Positions 44,191 through 57,729 of a stretch of DNA of 64,000 nucleotides are shown piece by piece; position 1 is the stretch's first letter; each line of letters starts with the position of its first letter. The notes below the pieces were generated by a model that saw nothing but the letters and a program-made list of their open reading frames with translations, ran no database searches and was not told the origin of the DNA. This stretch comes from Gamsiella multidivaricata. Its lineage: Eukaryota > Mortierellomycota > Mortierellomycetes > Mortierellales > Mortierellaceae. Location of the stretch: contig NW_026251746.1 in NCBI RefSeq assembly GCF_025024155.1, positions 186,001-250,000 of the forward strand, written 5' to 3'. Position numbers and translations under genes: made by a program.

Positions 44191-47100
44191 AATGATACGG
44201 GGACAATGAAAGACGTGATTGCGATCTTGTTTAAAAGCGGAGGCGCTTTAATGATAATAATCGGTATTATATATCACGAGTAATCGTCCTCTTGGGGTCT
44301 GGATGCGTAGTGTTCAAAGGAGAACTCTTCTTTTTTGCTGTGTGTTGTATGAGAATCGGTTGTGGAAAGTACTGTCGCTTCTTCTTGCGATCTAAAGTCT
44401 GCACCTTTGTTGTTGAGATTCTCAAAGCGCCTGATTCCTGAACATTCAATCGGCGCCGGAATGGTGAGCAAGAGTGGGAAGGTAAATGAACTAGGGGATA
44501 AGGAAATTAAGGAATTTGAAGCAGAATATTGAGGAGGAGGAGGTTTTTTAGATTCTCTGAAGAGCAGAGGAGAAATGATTGTGAAGGTGGTGGTGGAGGG
44601 GAGGGGGAGGAGGAGGGAGAGGAGCAGCAAAAGGGCTATAAGGTAAACAGAAGCATATGTAATAACTTGCTGGAAGGGGTAAAAGAAATAGCTGAGGGAG
44701 GTGCTTTGGTGAGATTGCTAGAGTGGAAAAAAAAAAAGTGTGCGAGATTGCAAGTGGTATGAATGAAGGGAACAGCGCCGAGAAGACCGGAGCAGAGGGC
44801 TCGGGTGGCAAAACTGTGAGAGATGATGTCGAACAAAAGAACCCGAGCTGCAGAGAGGCAAACGGGGGGTTGGCCCTGAAACAGGCACCAACGAAGTGGG
44901 GACACGGAAAGGGTCTGTCTGGGGGTGTGAGATCCTTAGGCTGATGGTGAAGGATGGATGGGAGAATCAGCTTGATTCAAGAGGGCTTGTAGGGAAAAAA
45001 AATAAAGCTGTGTTGGAAGAAATCGAGAGGATATAAAGAAAAAGAGGGAGAGAAGACGGCGAAGAGAGGAGGAAAGAGAAAGAAGAAGAACTGACCGACG
45101 AATAACAAAAAATAACAACAACAAAAACGACGACAATCCACGGAGAGATCCATTTACTTCATATTCAATTAATCAAGGCAGTATACAATAAAAAAAAAAC
45201 TGCAGACTGAGCCTTGATCGTTTTCTACGATCGCAGAAGCAGCAGCTGACATCGGTGAGAACAGAGAGCAACGTTGCATAGCAGTACCGTCCCACGCATA
45301 TAGCCCATACACCGGCAGTCGCTCATTCAATCTTCAATGCTCTTTCTACCCTCTGTCGTTATCGGGAATTTGAAGGATGTGTGTGTGAAAAATGGGAGCG
45401 AGCAGCTCCCGAGAAGAGATAGATACAACTAGTTTTCAGGAACATACTACGATGCGCTGAAGGCTGGCAATTCAATCACACCCCTCTTTTTCGTTGCTCC
45501 CTCGCAGGTTCAAGTAAGTGCAGGCGCAATCACAAGCATGGGAGCATGGATTGAAAAAATGCATTGGTGCCTTATCCTGAGGAAAACAGACGAAGGATCC
45601 AAGCATTCCTTCCCACAGCCAGTCAACTTGCCAGCCAGTTTGTTCGTCACCCCCATTTCAATCTGCAGAGAAGAATGCTCCTTGCTCACGCTTACAATTC
45701 GCATGCACGCCCATATGTAATAAGAAATCAGAGATACAGGCAACAACATCGCAGTCTAGGTTTCTGCTCTACGGATGGGCATGGTGGTAGAGAGCAGAAG
45801 TGCTCTGAGCTTTGAATGGAATGGACCTAAACTGAATTGTAATAACAAGACACACACGCACACTAAAGCGAGAAGGGAGCAGCCGTGGACGAATAGGTCT
45901 GATGTAAGTATAGTTTGAGGTGCCAATGTTACGAAGGAGCGGAGTAAACTTTTTTCGACAGCTATATACGTCGATGACAATAGTTTACTCTTAAAGACTA
46001 TATGAGGGAGAAGTGGCGGTAACTCTACTCTGGCACGTTTACAACAGGCAAAATATCAACAATTATACACGCGCACGCAAATAATATAAATATTTGTCCA
46101 CGCGTGTTACATATTCTTGTGCGCCTTCCCGTATTCTTGGGTTCGCCCTTCTCTCTCCTCCTTCATTTATATGTTGCCAACGGACAATTTGACAGCGCTA
46201 TTTATACTGTTTCTGTCCTCTCATTTTCGCTTTTTTTTTTTTTTTTTTTTTTTTTTTTTGACATACTTTTTGCTTGAGCAATGGCCAAGAGATTCCGAGA
46301 CAGGCCGACACGATCTAGCATGAGGAGAGACGGCATCCTAACGCGATTATGTTATTGATGACAGAAGAAAATGTGCCCTGAATTTTTTTTTGTGTTCTAC
46401 AACATTTGTTGTCGATCCCGCCAGCCAGTAGAAAAATTCGCGCCTCCCAATCGAGGGAGATAATAAATCGGTCCCAAAGCTCCGAGTCAGCCGCGAGCGG
46501 CATGGATGCACTGCAAGTAGCCTTGTGCGTCCGTGTTTTTTTTTTTGTCAAAGTGCAATCAGAGTTGTTGTCCGAACGAAATGTGAACACAAAAAAAAAA
46601 TTAGCGACGCGAACAGATGCACTAGGCAAAAGGACAGGAGATCAGCGCACATGAGTCGAAGAATAGAGCCACAGAAAAGTGAGGCATTTCTTTTTTGTTT
46701 CTCTTGGTAAAAATAAGGATCAAGATATCCGCCCTGCGGCGCCCATCCCGTCAGTTCAGTCGGCCAATGTTGAGAGTTTGTTTGGTGTGCAGAATGATGT
46801 CATACAGGATCGCCTGCACTGCTGGGTGTTCAGTCCTATCTACTCTGCTCCATCGCATGTGGTTCCAATTGCCCTATATTGCATGTGGTATTTTTATATG
46901 CGATTGAAAGCTACATTGCTGTGCTGGTAGCTCTTCCCAGGTTTCAATTACCGCCTACTGCACGTTGCATCTGAAGACCTGCACAATTCGTGTTGTCCAT
47001 GTCCAGCAAATTGATACGACCCCAGTCTACCGTTCAGTTAATTCACAGCTAGCTCCTGACAATGGGATACGCTCTCCTTAAACTGGAAAACAAAAAGCTA

Positions 47101-47978
47101 GACCTTTTGAGAGAGATGGCATGTGAGCTTCTCTCCTAAAGCACTCATTTATGCTGATCTGCCGTTAGCTTGATAATAGTGAGGGTAACGATACCGCAGC
47201 CTGACATCGATTCTATGATCTTATAGATGCGGACGAAACATTAATGCCATGACTGCAGCAACAAATGATCATCTGTGTTTTCGTACTTTTATTCGCAAAA
47301 TGGCACAATGGATCGCAGATGGTGTGCATGATTCAAAACTGGTATCTACGAACGTGCGATTGCAATATAGACAAAGGATATCGAAGTCTTCGAACATGTC
47401 CAAGTAAGGAGATGTACTCTACGAGGACTGTCTTGAAGTGGCGGTTTCTCCATCTGATGTTTACTCTCGTTTTAACGACGCGCCGTGGTGAAAGATGTGC
47501 GAGCGCCCAGGACTCTTTGGCTATTTGCTCCGGATTTGAAATCTTATCACTGTGGTATAAATTCTCGATCGACAACACCAATTCAAACGCCCAGCCTTCT
47601 CGACTACCGCCAAATGCTTTCCGAATAACACTAAGTTTACTTGAAAAAGACAAGCAGCTGTCGCTGTTCCTCGAAGGGCGCCATGCATACATAGCCCAAG
47701 TCCTGCTATATATACACTCTTGGGCACGCAAAATGAAGCGTTCTTGCATACGTAAACACTAGCACCTTACGGAAGGCGAAGCACATACGACCTTTCTGCA
47801 ACTTCACAGTGCCAAATTGCTGAGTATCCAGCGCCTCTAGCCTGATATTGGAACTGTCCTATGGCCCGCAACATTGTCTCTGCAGCGGAGCTGAGCCCCC
47901 ACTCGCGTCACAACAGAAGATAAAACCAGCCGGCCTTCGCCCTCGCTTCATTCAGTTTCGCCCAAAACACTCTCTACA
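44191..47978. other. 3.8-kb intergenic region (copper-fist gene / Ran)
   Basis: Divergent promoters at the two ends. A 29-T run is at 46231-46259. Two weak ORFs exist: minus 44274-44630 (hydrophobic start, acidic tail ending SRPQEDDYS) and an antisense pair near 47265-47762. Neither has family support, so neither is called. Confidence 0.5.
46231..46259. repeat. T29 homopolymer
   Basis: Isolated T-run in the large intergenic region; no flanking direct repeat was found. Confidence 0.95.
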
Positions 47979-49642
<1,664 letters not shown>

Positions 49643-49932
49643 AGAATCCCACTGTCGTATTCGTCTTTTTTTTCTTTTATCTCCTTCCTTTACTCCTTAG
49701 CATACTACATTAGTCCTTTAGCCCACTACCCAATCCTTTCATCTCCGACCCTATTCACTACTGCCACTCTACATAGTCTATTACATTTTAAACAATATGC
49801 AGCAAACATTTTAAATAAAGAACGCTTCCATTGCTTCCATTGCAACAAGATTATAAAGGATCGCTGATATGAACACGTTTTTTTTTTTATTAATGCTTGG
49901 TTGAAATGGGTATATGTATCTTTTGATCGTTA

Positions 49933-49965
<33 letters not shown>
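49643..49965. other. Convergent 3' regions of Ran and the LysM-protein gene
   Basis: AATAAA at 49814-49819 serves Ran. A 32-T run (49935-49966) touches the stop codon of the opposite gene. Confidence 0.7.
49814..49819 (+). terminator. Poly(A) signal of Ran
   Basis: AATAAA about 170 bp after the stop codon. Confidence 0.5.
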
Positions 49966-49966
<1 letters not shown>

Positions 49967-52900
49967 CACAGAGAAACGGGCGGTGAGGAAGCAAGGGGAT
50001 TGTCGATAACATGGGCTCTCTGGGTTATGATGGCATCAGTCTTCTCCTGCTCTTCCTTTAGATAGCGCCCGCGCCCGCGTTCCTTTTCGCGCTTATTATC
50101 CTTGTCGAGTTCGTTGACGAGGGCCATGAGCGCCGCATGGTTGACAGGGTTGGAAGACCGTAATGAGCGTTTGCGGGTACTGTGGGTACTGCTACTGCTG
50201 CCACCACGGAAGTGTGCCCCACCCCCACTGCTGCTGGTGTTACTCGTCCTGCGAGTCAATCCGCTACTGATGCCCTCGGAGTTCTCGTCTGCCGCAGGGG
50301 TTCGTTTCGTGATGGACGCGTATCCGTATGTTGCTGCTTCTCCCTTGCTCATGGCGACAGCAGTTGTGGTGGACGTAGTGGCAGTGGTAGTGGCTAGCTC
50401 AATCACAGATCCGGAAGAGCTCCGGAACTCCTTATTACGTAGACTTCCTCTTGAAGTTCGGCGGGTCGAGCTCCTCCGACGCACTACGCCTGGTGGGTCA
50501 AAATAGTCAGAAGCCTTACCCGTGTTGCTGTTGCTGGAGTCCGCAGAGGTGGTGGAGGAGGAGGACCCAAATCCGAGGGTCGAGAAGTTATACATGCGTC
50601 GGGCGATTTGCAGGGGTCCTCGAACGGCGCCGAGGATGTCGTCGACGAGGGATTCGCCCATGAGGGACCATTTCTCAGGGCTGTAATAAGAGTCCTTGAT
50701 GCGGACCGTCTTTGAGTATGCGCTCTTGGATATCGTCGGCGATAAGGGTGCTGTTGTGGTTGAAGAAGATATGGCGCGGCGTTGTTGTTGTTGTTGCTGT
50801 TGTGGTGAGGGCAGTTGTGTTGCGGTCCTTACTGATACCGCCAACAGCTTGCTGCCGTTGTCGTTCCTTGAGGATGATGGAGAAGTAGGTGGCACAAATG
50901 TCTGTTCACTCAAGGGGACCCTCCCTTTCGCCCTCACCGCAGTCCCGGCTACTTTCCTCCCATGCTGCGACGACGGCGCTGACGAGACGGAAGATGCCCT
51001 CTCCCTAAAACTGCCCGACGAAACCGTCGAAGATCCGGACAGCGACCCACAAAAACTGGCATTATCAATCTGATTCTGGATCCTCGAGATCGATTGGGGT
51101 GTCTCCAGTTTCTTCGAGTGCTCTGGTGACGGGAAGAATGACAACATTCCCGCCGGTACGGTTACCAGCTCCTGTCGCCGAGATACCGTCGCTATCAAGG
51201 AGTCCGCACCATCATACCCTTCAGATTCGTCCACCCCGGTGCTGCTGCTACTGGCGGTACGACTTCCGTGCTGGTGGAGGAGGTCGTCTGTGTCGTAGAT
51301 ATGCTGCTGATGTCCAAATGCCACAAACTCTTTCGGATCCTTAGCTGCTGTGGTCTGTTGCTGTCGTTGTTGATCGTCTTGTGCGCCCTCGTCTGCATCC
51401 TCATTCTCTTCCTCGACTTTCTCGTCGATCGGCCCTGCTCCTTTCCTGTTACCCTCAATAGTACCGACACCATTAACCAAAGTGACGCCCACATCTACGG
51501 ACGACCTGCGTGACGACCCCGCATTCGAAGAACTCCTCGATCGCCTTCCCATCGCCGCCGTCGTTGTCATTATTGCCGAATCTGCCACCAATCGCTGCTG
51601 CTGCAGACCCACAAACTGCCTCAAATCCACAGTCCGATGTCGCTGATGCACAGGATTCGTTCTCAATTCTTGCTGCTGTTGCTGTTGTTGCCGCTGTTCA
51701 CTTGTCACCAAATCCATCTCCTTGAACCGCGCTGCCAAGGCCTCATGTGTCATCGAAGGCGGTACCACAATCGTATTCGGAAGCGTTTCCGCCCCCGCCC
51801 CATGTGCCGCAGAACGCGTACTATCTGTCATCGCCCGTCGAGGATGTTGTTGCTGCTGGTGAGAATGCGTCGCCGCTTTGAGACTATTATCTGATTTGAG
51901 TGAAGTTGTCGTCGTGGTCGGAGACGGGACTGGAGGTGCGGCCACGGATTTCGTGTCGACCCAAGTGCCAACTCGTGGGGACACCGACGACGATGAGGAT
52001 GAGGAGGTCGAGGGTGAAAGAGCAGAAGAGAGTGCCAGTGAGGACGGCAACATGCCTGCTGCGACCGCCGAGATTCGTGGCGGGGTCACTAGCCCCAATA
52101 CAGATCCTGTATCCGTAGCGACCTCGCCGACCTCTCTCATTGCGCTCACCTTACCGCCATCTATTATGTTTCCCGATAATTGCGAGCTCGGTCCCATATT
52201 CTCGTACGTCGATAGACGAGCGTTGGTAAACGACAATGTTCCGTAGGTCGATGCCGGTCGACTTGGGTGATGATGGTGATGATGTTGGATCCGTTGCGGA
52301 AGAATGACCGTCTGATTACTTTCGTCTACCATAACACCCGCCTGTCTTGCAACCGTACACTCTTCGAACGGGATGTATAGGTATTTGCGCGTGTGGATCG
52401 AGTCGTTCGTCCACAGCTTGTTAGACTTTTTCAGCACCGGTACCTATTCAGTGGGATTTTCACTGGTTAGCAACAGTAGTCTATAAGCCTTTGTTAAACA
52501 GAACAGCTAAGAGCAGAACCTGTATCATCAAAGAGATGCGTACCTGGATACCATAATAAAGTGCAATGCCCGCCAACGTGTCCGTAACCGCGACCGTATG
52601 GATGATAACCCGCTTTCCTCCCGTTCCTCCCGCCGTCGCCGTCTTATCCTCCTCCGGTACCATCTTCCAGCTCCGATCCTCTTTTTCCTTTGACACGTTC
52701 TTCCTTCTTCGCGCATTTGATCCCAACCCTGCCTCAAACCTGCTCCCATCGTCGCCCTCTTGATGATACGATGCTGATCGTTGTTGGGAATCAACACTCA
52801 TGGTGTGGCCCTTCCTGTGCAATCCCCTAACGTAGGGCTGATGCGCCGATCGTACTGCTGCTGGAGCCTCCTGATCATGATAAGTGCCCTCGTCCAAGCG

Positions 52901-54328
52901 CTCTGGTTCTTCTGTATAGTCCATCAGCAGCGGATGCCCACCACTCCACGCCATGCTTTCCGCCTCTCCCTCTTGATCTGTCGATTTCTTGATGGTAGCC
53001 GACTCGGAGGTTGATTGTGAGGTTTTCGAAGCCGGTGTAGAAAAAGAAGGTCTGTGCGTAGCTTCAACTGCTGTTGTCGTCGACAATGGCGATGGCAACA
53101 CCAATGGTTCCTGTATCAATTGAGCCCCCAAAGCGTTCTCCCGCGTTTCCTTGTTTTCCTGCTCCAATGGTCCCATATCCGTTAAGTGCTCCAAAGCTCC
53201 CTGCCGCGAGGATGACGATGTCAATTGCGGGGTGGACAGAGCTGAGATCGTACGTGCGCGCGCATGGTGGATTCGTTGTGGTGGTCGCTGTGGCGCATCG
53301 TTTCCTTCTACACCCAAAGGGATCAGCGGATTGACGATGCCTGCCTGGACTGTCGATGTGACTGAAAGAGTTTCATTATCCGCCGCTGCTGTGTCCGCAC
53401 TGTTGGTGCTCTTGGGCGTCAGATTCGGCGTAGCCGCTCCTGCATCGTCCGTTGAAGTGGAGGTGTTCGATACGCTAGACTCCCCCTGATCCATTGATGT
53501 GCCATGCCCAATGCCCAGAACAGTGCTGCTGACACGTTGGTCTGCTGTAGATGTAAAAGTAGAAGGGGGGAGAGGACTGGTTTCTTTCGAAAGGGTTGTC
53601 AGTCGCTCCTGCTGCTGTTGCTGCTGCTGTTGCTGATCAGGGACACTGCCGTTGGTAAGACTTGTGTTCTCCCCGCTGATCGATGCTAAGCATGAACGAA
53701 ACTCGGGAGGAGGGAGACCATCGACTATTACCCCTGCATCTTGGTTCAGGGTCTGCGTCGTCGTAGTCGTTGTCGTCAGCGTATGACCGTATTCGACGCT
53801 CTTATGATCTCCTCCTCCTGCGATTCCTGGGGGATGGCTCACCATGGTCTGTTCATGCAACCATGGCAGGAGCGCCGTCTTCTTTTTCGATGTGAGAGGA
53901 TCGATGGTGAGCACACTGTGTGTCGGCGCTGTTGCGGTTGCTGTGCAATTGGAGTCGATAAGGCTATTAATATCGCCGTTGGTATTGTTACAGTTGTTGT
54001 CGCCGTCGCCATTTCTATTGCTGTGCTGATACTGGCCCTGATTCTGGTTGCGTTGAGGACGAGGAGGAGCTGGTTCAGTCTGAAGAGGGTCGTACATGGC
54101 AGGAGAAGCAAAGGAGGAAACAGCTTCGGCGGTCTTGGTGCTGCTGCTGCTCCTTATCTTTGTCTTTGTCGTCACTGCTGTAGTTGTAGTGGTCGGTGTT
54201 GGTGTCTCATCGTGCCATAGCGGTCTGTTCATGACTGGTTCCGAAGGCAGTGGAATGAGAGTTAGTTGCCTGGTGCAGAACGAGATCCTCGGAGAGACTT
54301 TCAGAGGAATGAGTAATGGGTTATGCAA
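49966..54328 (-). CDS. Large low-complexity protein with a single LysM domain
   Basis: Two exons (52544-54328, 49966-52443) encode up to 1420 aa. The only recognised domain is a LysM at about residues 574-620: HTVAVTDTLAGIALYYGIQ, interrupted exactly by the intron, then VPVLKKSNKLWTND and KYLYIPFEEC. This type resembles the intracellular LYSMD family of eukaryotes rather than secreted chitin-binding effectors: no signal peptide, and HTV..TDTLAGIA..Y with KLW...S....LYIP. The flanks are disordered, with Ser, Thr, Gln and Asn runs and an RRKNVSKEKEDR basic stretch before the domain. An alternative start is Met33 (MNRPLWHDE, 54232). The stop codon is followed directly by about 31 genomic A on the gene strand. 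Its function is unknown. Confidence 0.8.
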
Positions 54329-54914
54329 ACGAACACCAAATATGAATGCGAATAAGAAGTGTGAGAGAGGGCAGTTGAAGGAGGAGGGAGAGATATAGAA
54401 CTAAGACGGATGAACAAGAGTGGTGTGCTGAAAAGGATGAGAGATATTGAGGTGATGAGAAGCATCCGCTTTTTTTTGGTTGATGAGGAAAGAGGAGAAG
54501 GAGGAGGAGGAGCGACCACCCATTGAGGGACGCACAGTCGTTGCACACAAGGGATCGGCATTTCCATCGTCATAGTCATTTTGGTGGCACCACACTCCCT
54601 TTCCCCCCTATCCAGGTCGTCACCTGGGTACTACATATGAATACAAGTAGCCCCCTATGTTATGGTCTCTGTCTCATCCTCCAGTACAAGAACCTTCCCT
54701 CCCCTCCTTTCTATAATACGTTTCTTTACGTCTAGGCCATGTCCATGTCTACATCTGTCATAGTCATTCTCAAGTTTAATGAACTATATAGTACATGTAC
54801 AGCTTGAACACACCTTCCTTGCTGTTCCTTGTTTTTATCCCGATCTTTGTCTGGCATCCGTGTGTTCTACATCTCTCTGGATCAACGCAACCGGACCTGG
54901 TATGATGATGGTCT
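54329..54914. other. Intergenic region (LysM-protein gene / malate dehydrogenase)
   Basis: Leader and promoter of the LysM-protein gene and 3' flank of malate dehydrogenase. No further feature is seen. Confidence 0.6.
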
Positions 54915-56384
54915 TTACAACTTGGCGGCAGGTCCTGCTGCCCCGGCTGCCTCCGCAACAAAGCTGACTCCCTTCTTAATATTTCCCTGCAATTCCCCGA
55001 TCGCCGTCTTCACCAATGCCTGCTCCTCCGCCGATAGGTCCGGCAACGCCAACACATTCTTCACTCCCTCGACTCCCAACTCCACATCCTGTGCAAAGTA
55101 TTCCAGTCCCGTTGCCCTCGCATTCCACTCTCCGCCAGGATTGCCGCCCAAATGCACAAATGTCGACTCCACCAGCCCTTGCTTCCCTCTTACAGAAGCC
55201 TCGAGCAACGCATTCGTGAACCGTGCACCCGCATATGCCATCGAGAGCGTTGCTGATCCCGCACCGTCCTTAGCCTTGACGACCTCATCACCTCCGTACT
55301 GGATGCGGTGTGTCAGTGTCTTAATCTCCTCGGGCGTGAACGAGAGTCGTTGTTGGAACTGTGAAAGCAGGGGGACAATGGTCGCACCGCTGTGTCCGCC
55401 GACGACTGTGATTCGGTTAGAGCGGGGCTCGAACTGGGGCTTGATCTCATGGACGAAACGTGAAGACCGGACGACGTCTAGTGTTGTCACACCAAACACT
55501 CTGTAAAGTAGACATGGGCAGAGAGAAAAATGGGGATGTGGGTGAGCGAGTGAGCAAAGTGGAGAACATACAGATCAGGGCCAAGTTGTACAATGAAAAA
55601 CCAGAGCATGGGAATGCTGCTCATAGTTCCTCCATTCATGGTTCTGCTCAAACGAGATATGCAGACATGAAGATACGCAGGCTGAAAGACAGGCGGATAT
55701 ACCTTCGAGGGTCAAACACTTTGGCCTTCTTGAGCACTTCACAGACAATTGGCACAGTGGAATTGACAGGATTCGAGATAACGAGGATAAATGCCCTGGG
55801 GCAGTGATCCGCACATGCCTGAGCAAGATCACGTACGATGCTAGCATTGACCTGGTTGATGAAAAACATAACTATCAGCAGTTTGTTCTTTATAAGACGA
55901 ATTACGCCACCATCTGTTACTTCATTCCTTTGCTAGATCATAGCAATATACCTTGAAGAGATCATCGCGGGTCATGCCAGGACGACGGGGTACACCTGCA
56001 GGGATGACGACGGTATGGGCGCCTTGGAGGGCCTCGGCCAGAGCTTCCTTACCGACGTGTCCGGTGACTCTGGAGGCGGTGTTGATGTGGGAGAGATCTG
56101 CGGCCACACCGGCGGCATTGACGATATCGTACAGGGCCAGATGTGAAATGAGATCTGACTGCTTCAAGAGCAGCGACAGGGGTTGACCGATGCCGCCAGC
56201 AGCACCGCATACTACGACTGCGATAGGGAGAACGAAGTAGAAGGGAGAAAAGTGCAAAGAGGAGGAATACGCGTCAGTCAGCCGTGGAACATTTGGGAAC
56301 AGGATGTGGTGTGGTGTGTGAAGTATATTTAATACTCCTGAGTGACATTGTGATTGTGGGCAGCAAGAACTTGCCTTTGACCAT
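54915..56384 (-). CDS. MDH: NAD-malate dehydrogenase, possible peroxisomal form
   Basis: Interconverts malate and oxaloacetate; 336 aa, the usual length. Exons 56375-56384 (10 nt), 55952-56217, 55703-55851, 54915-55500. Motifs: nucleotide-binding [19 protein letters not shown], substrate Arg region [27 protein letters not shown], catalytic GGHSG, and the typical C-terminal [18 protein letters not shown]. There is no mitochondrial presequence, and the protein ends in Ala-Lys-Leu, a PTS1-type tripeptide, so a glyoxysomal or peroxisomal role like yeast Mdh3 is plausible. Intron 1 (56218-56374) starts with GC; acceptor 56217 restores [12 protein letters not shown], closer to the family than the alternative three bases downstream of TCGTAG. 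Confidence 0.95.
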
Positions 56385-57729
56385 GCTTTTGTATGAACGT
56401 AGGGTGGTGTAAAATGGACGAGAGGGGACAGTGAGGAGAGCAGAGAACTGGGAGGGAGGGATGGAGAGGGAAAGGGAAGAAGAGAGAAGCAAAGTACGTC
56501 GATCAAAGCGCATTGTGTCGGTGCTCCCTTATATATGGGAGCAGCTGATAAGAACTTTCTCACATTTGCTCCGCCTCGGCTGCCGACCCATCCCAACCCA
56601 CAGAACAGAAACCCACTTTTTCCTTGAGATATACGATGGTCCACATACACATTCACACATACACATACGACAGAAACACGAATGGCAGAGCACGCTTTCG
56701 CACATTTATACTTAAGTCGTTCTTCATGCCTTTCTGCGTCGTTTGGTGTTGTGTGTGCATATCTCCTTGGCTTCTTCATATGAAAATACTGCTCACACCT
56801 GAGGACCAACCGACCGCCAAAAAAAAAGAAAGTGACCCAGGGCCTATATACATATAACACACACCAGCAAGATGGACACCCTACATCCAACGTTGCATCC
56901 ACACGTGGGACTGGTGCCCCTCTTCGCTCCTTACTACCGCCCACGCACCACTACTTCTTGGCAAACGGGCCCACTGACTGACACTCCGCTCGTCGCATGG
57001 CACATTGACTTCCTTCCCCACAGCTCTTTCCCTCCTGCCACATCTTTCTCCAGCCCCTCCGAAACCTTCAGTGCTCTCTCTCTTTCACACACACCCGCAT
57101 AACATAATTTCATCTCCCCTCCCACGGTGTTGTTTGCACACATATAATTATAATCCCAACAGAGCCGGCTGATCGATTGCCCGTCTCCATCACTCTTTTA
57201 TATCCCTTTGCGAGCTGTGGAGTGCCAATTGCAAAGGTACACTCTGCTTGATAACTCCGGAATCTCCGAGCGCTGTAGAGCCAATGCAGATAAGGACAAT
57301 TGGGTTCAGGATTGTTGCGTTTACTTTGATCGGTCATCTCGGACATTTCTGCCGATATCAGTTTTCTCGACATTACCCAAAACAACAAACACGAACTACA
57401 CGCGAAGAAATCTTCACATTTGGACTAAATATCCTGTCGCTTCACCCCCCACCTCTGGTTCCATGCAACGGCCATGCCTTATCTGATCAGTTACATGGGC
57501 ACATCACCCTTTCTTTTAAATGTCTAATACTACCATCATTATCACTACCACTACTCACCGCATAAAAACAAATCCAATACAATAAAACTTTTTCACAATG
57601 ATTTGTATTTGTCCAAGTGAGGGGATATGATGATTGTCGTATTGTACATGCCCAATTATGTTTTTTGCCCTGCTTTTGTTGGCGTGCTGCTACTACTCCT
57701 GTCCATGCTTCGTTCTTTCCCTTCATCTG
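56385..57729. other. Intergenic region (malate dehydrogenase / PP4)
   Basis: Malate dehydrogenase promoter and phosphatase 3' flank. The long frame 55922-56944 is only read-through of the dehydrogenase exon into its leader. No other gene is seen. Confidence 0.6.

Noticed and set aside
44274..44630. Minus-strand ORF with hydrophobic start and tail EDDYS
   Set aside because: No family resemblance, CT-rich composition explains much of it, and no supporting splice partners were found.
55922..56944. 340-codon minus-strand frame over malate dehydrogenase
   Set aside because: It is the dehydrogenase exon read through into its intron and leader; the family start [12 protein letters not shown] is reached by splicing.
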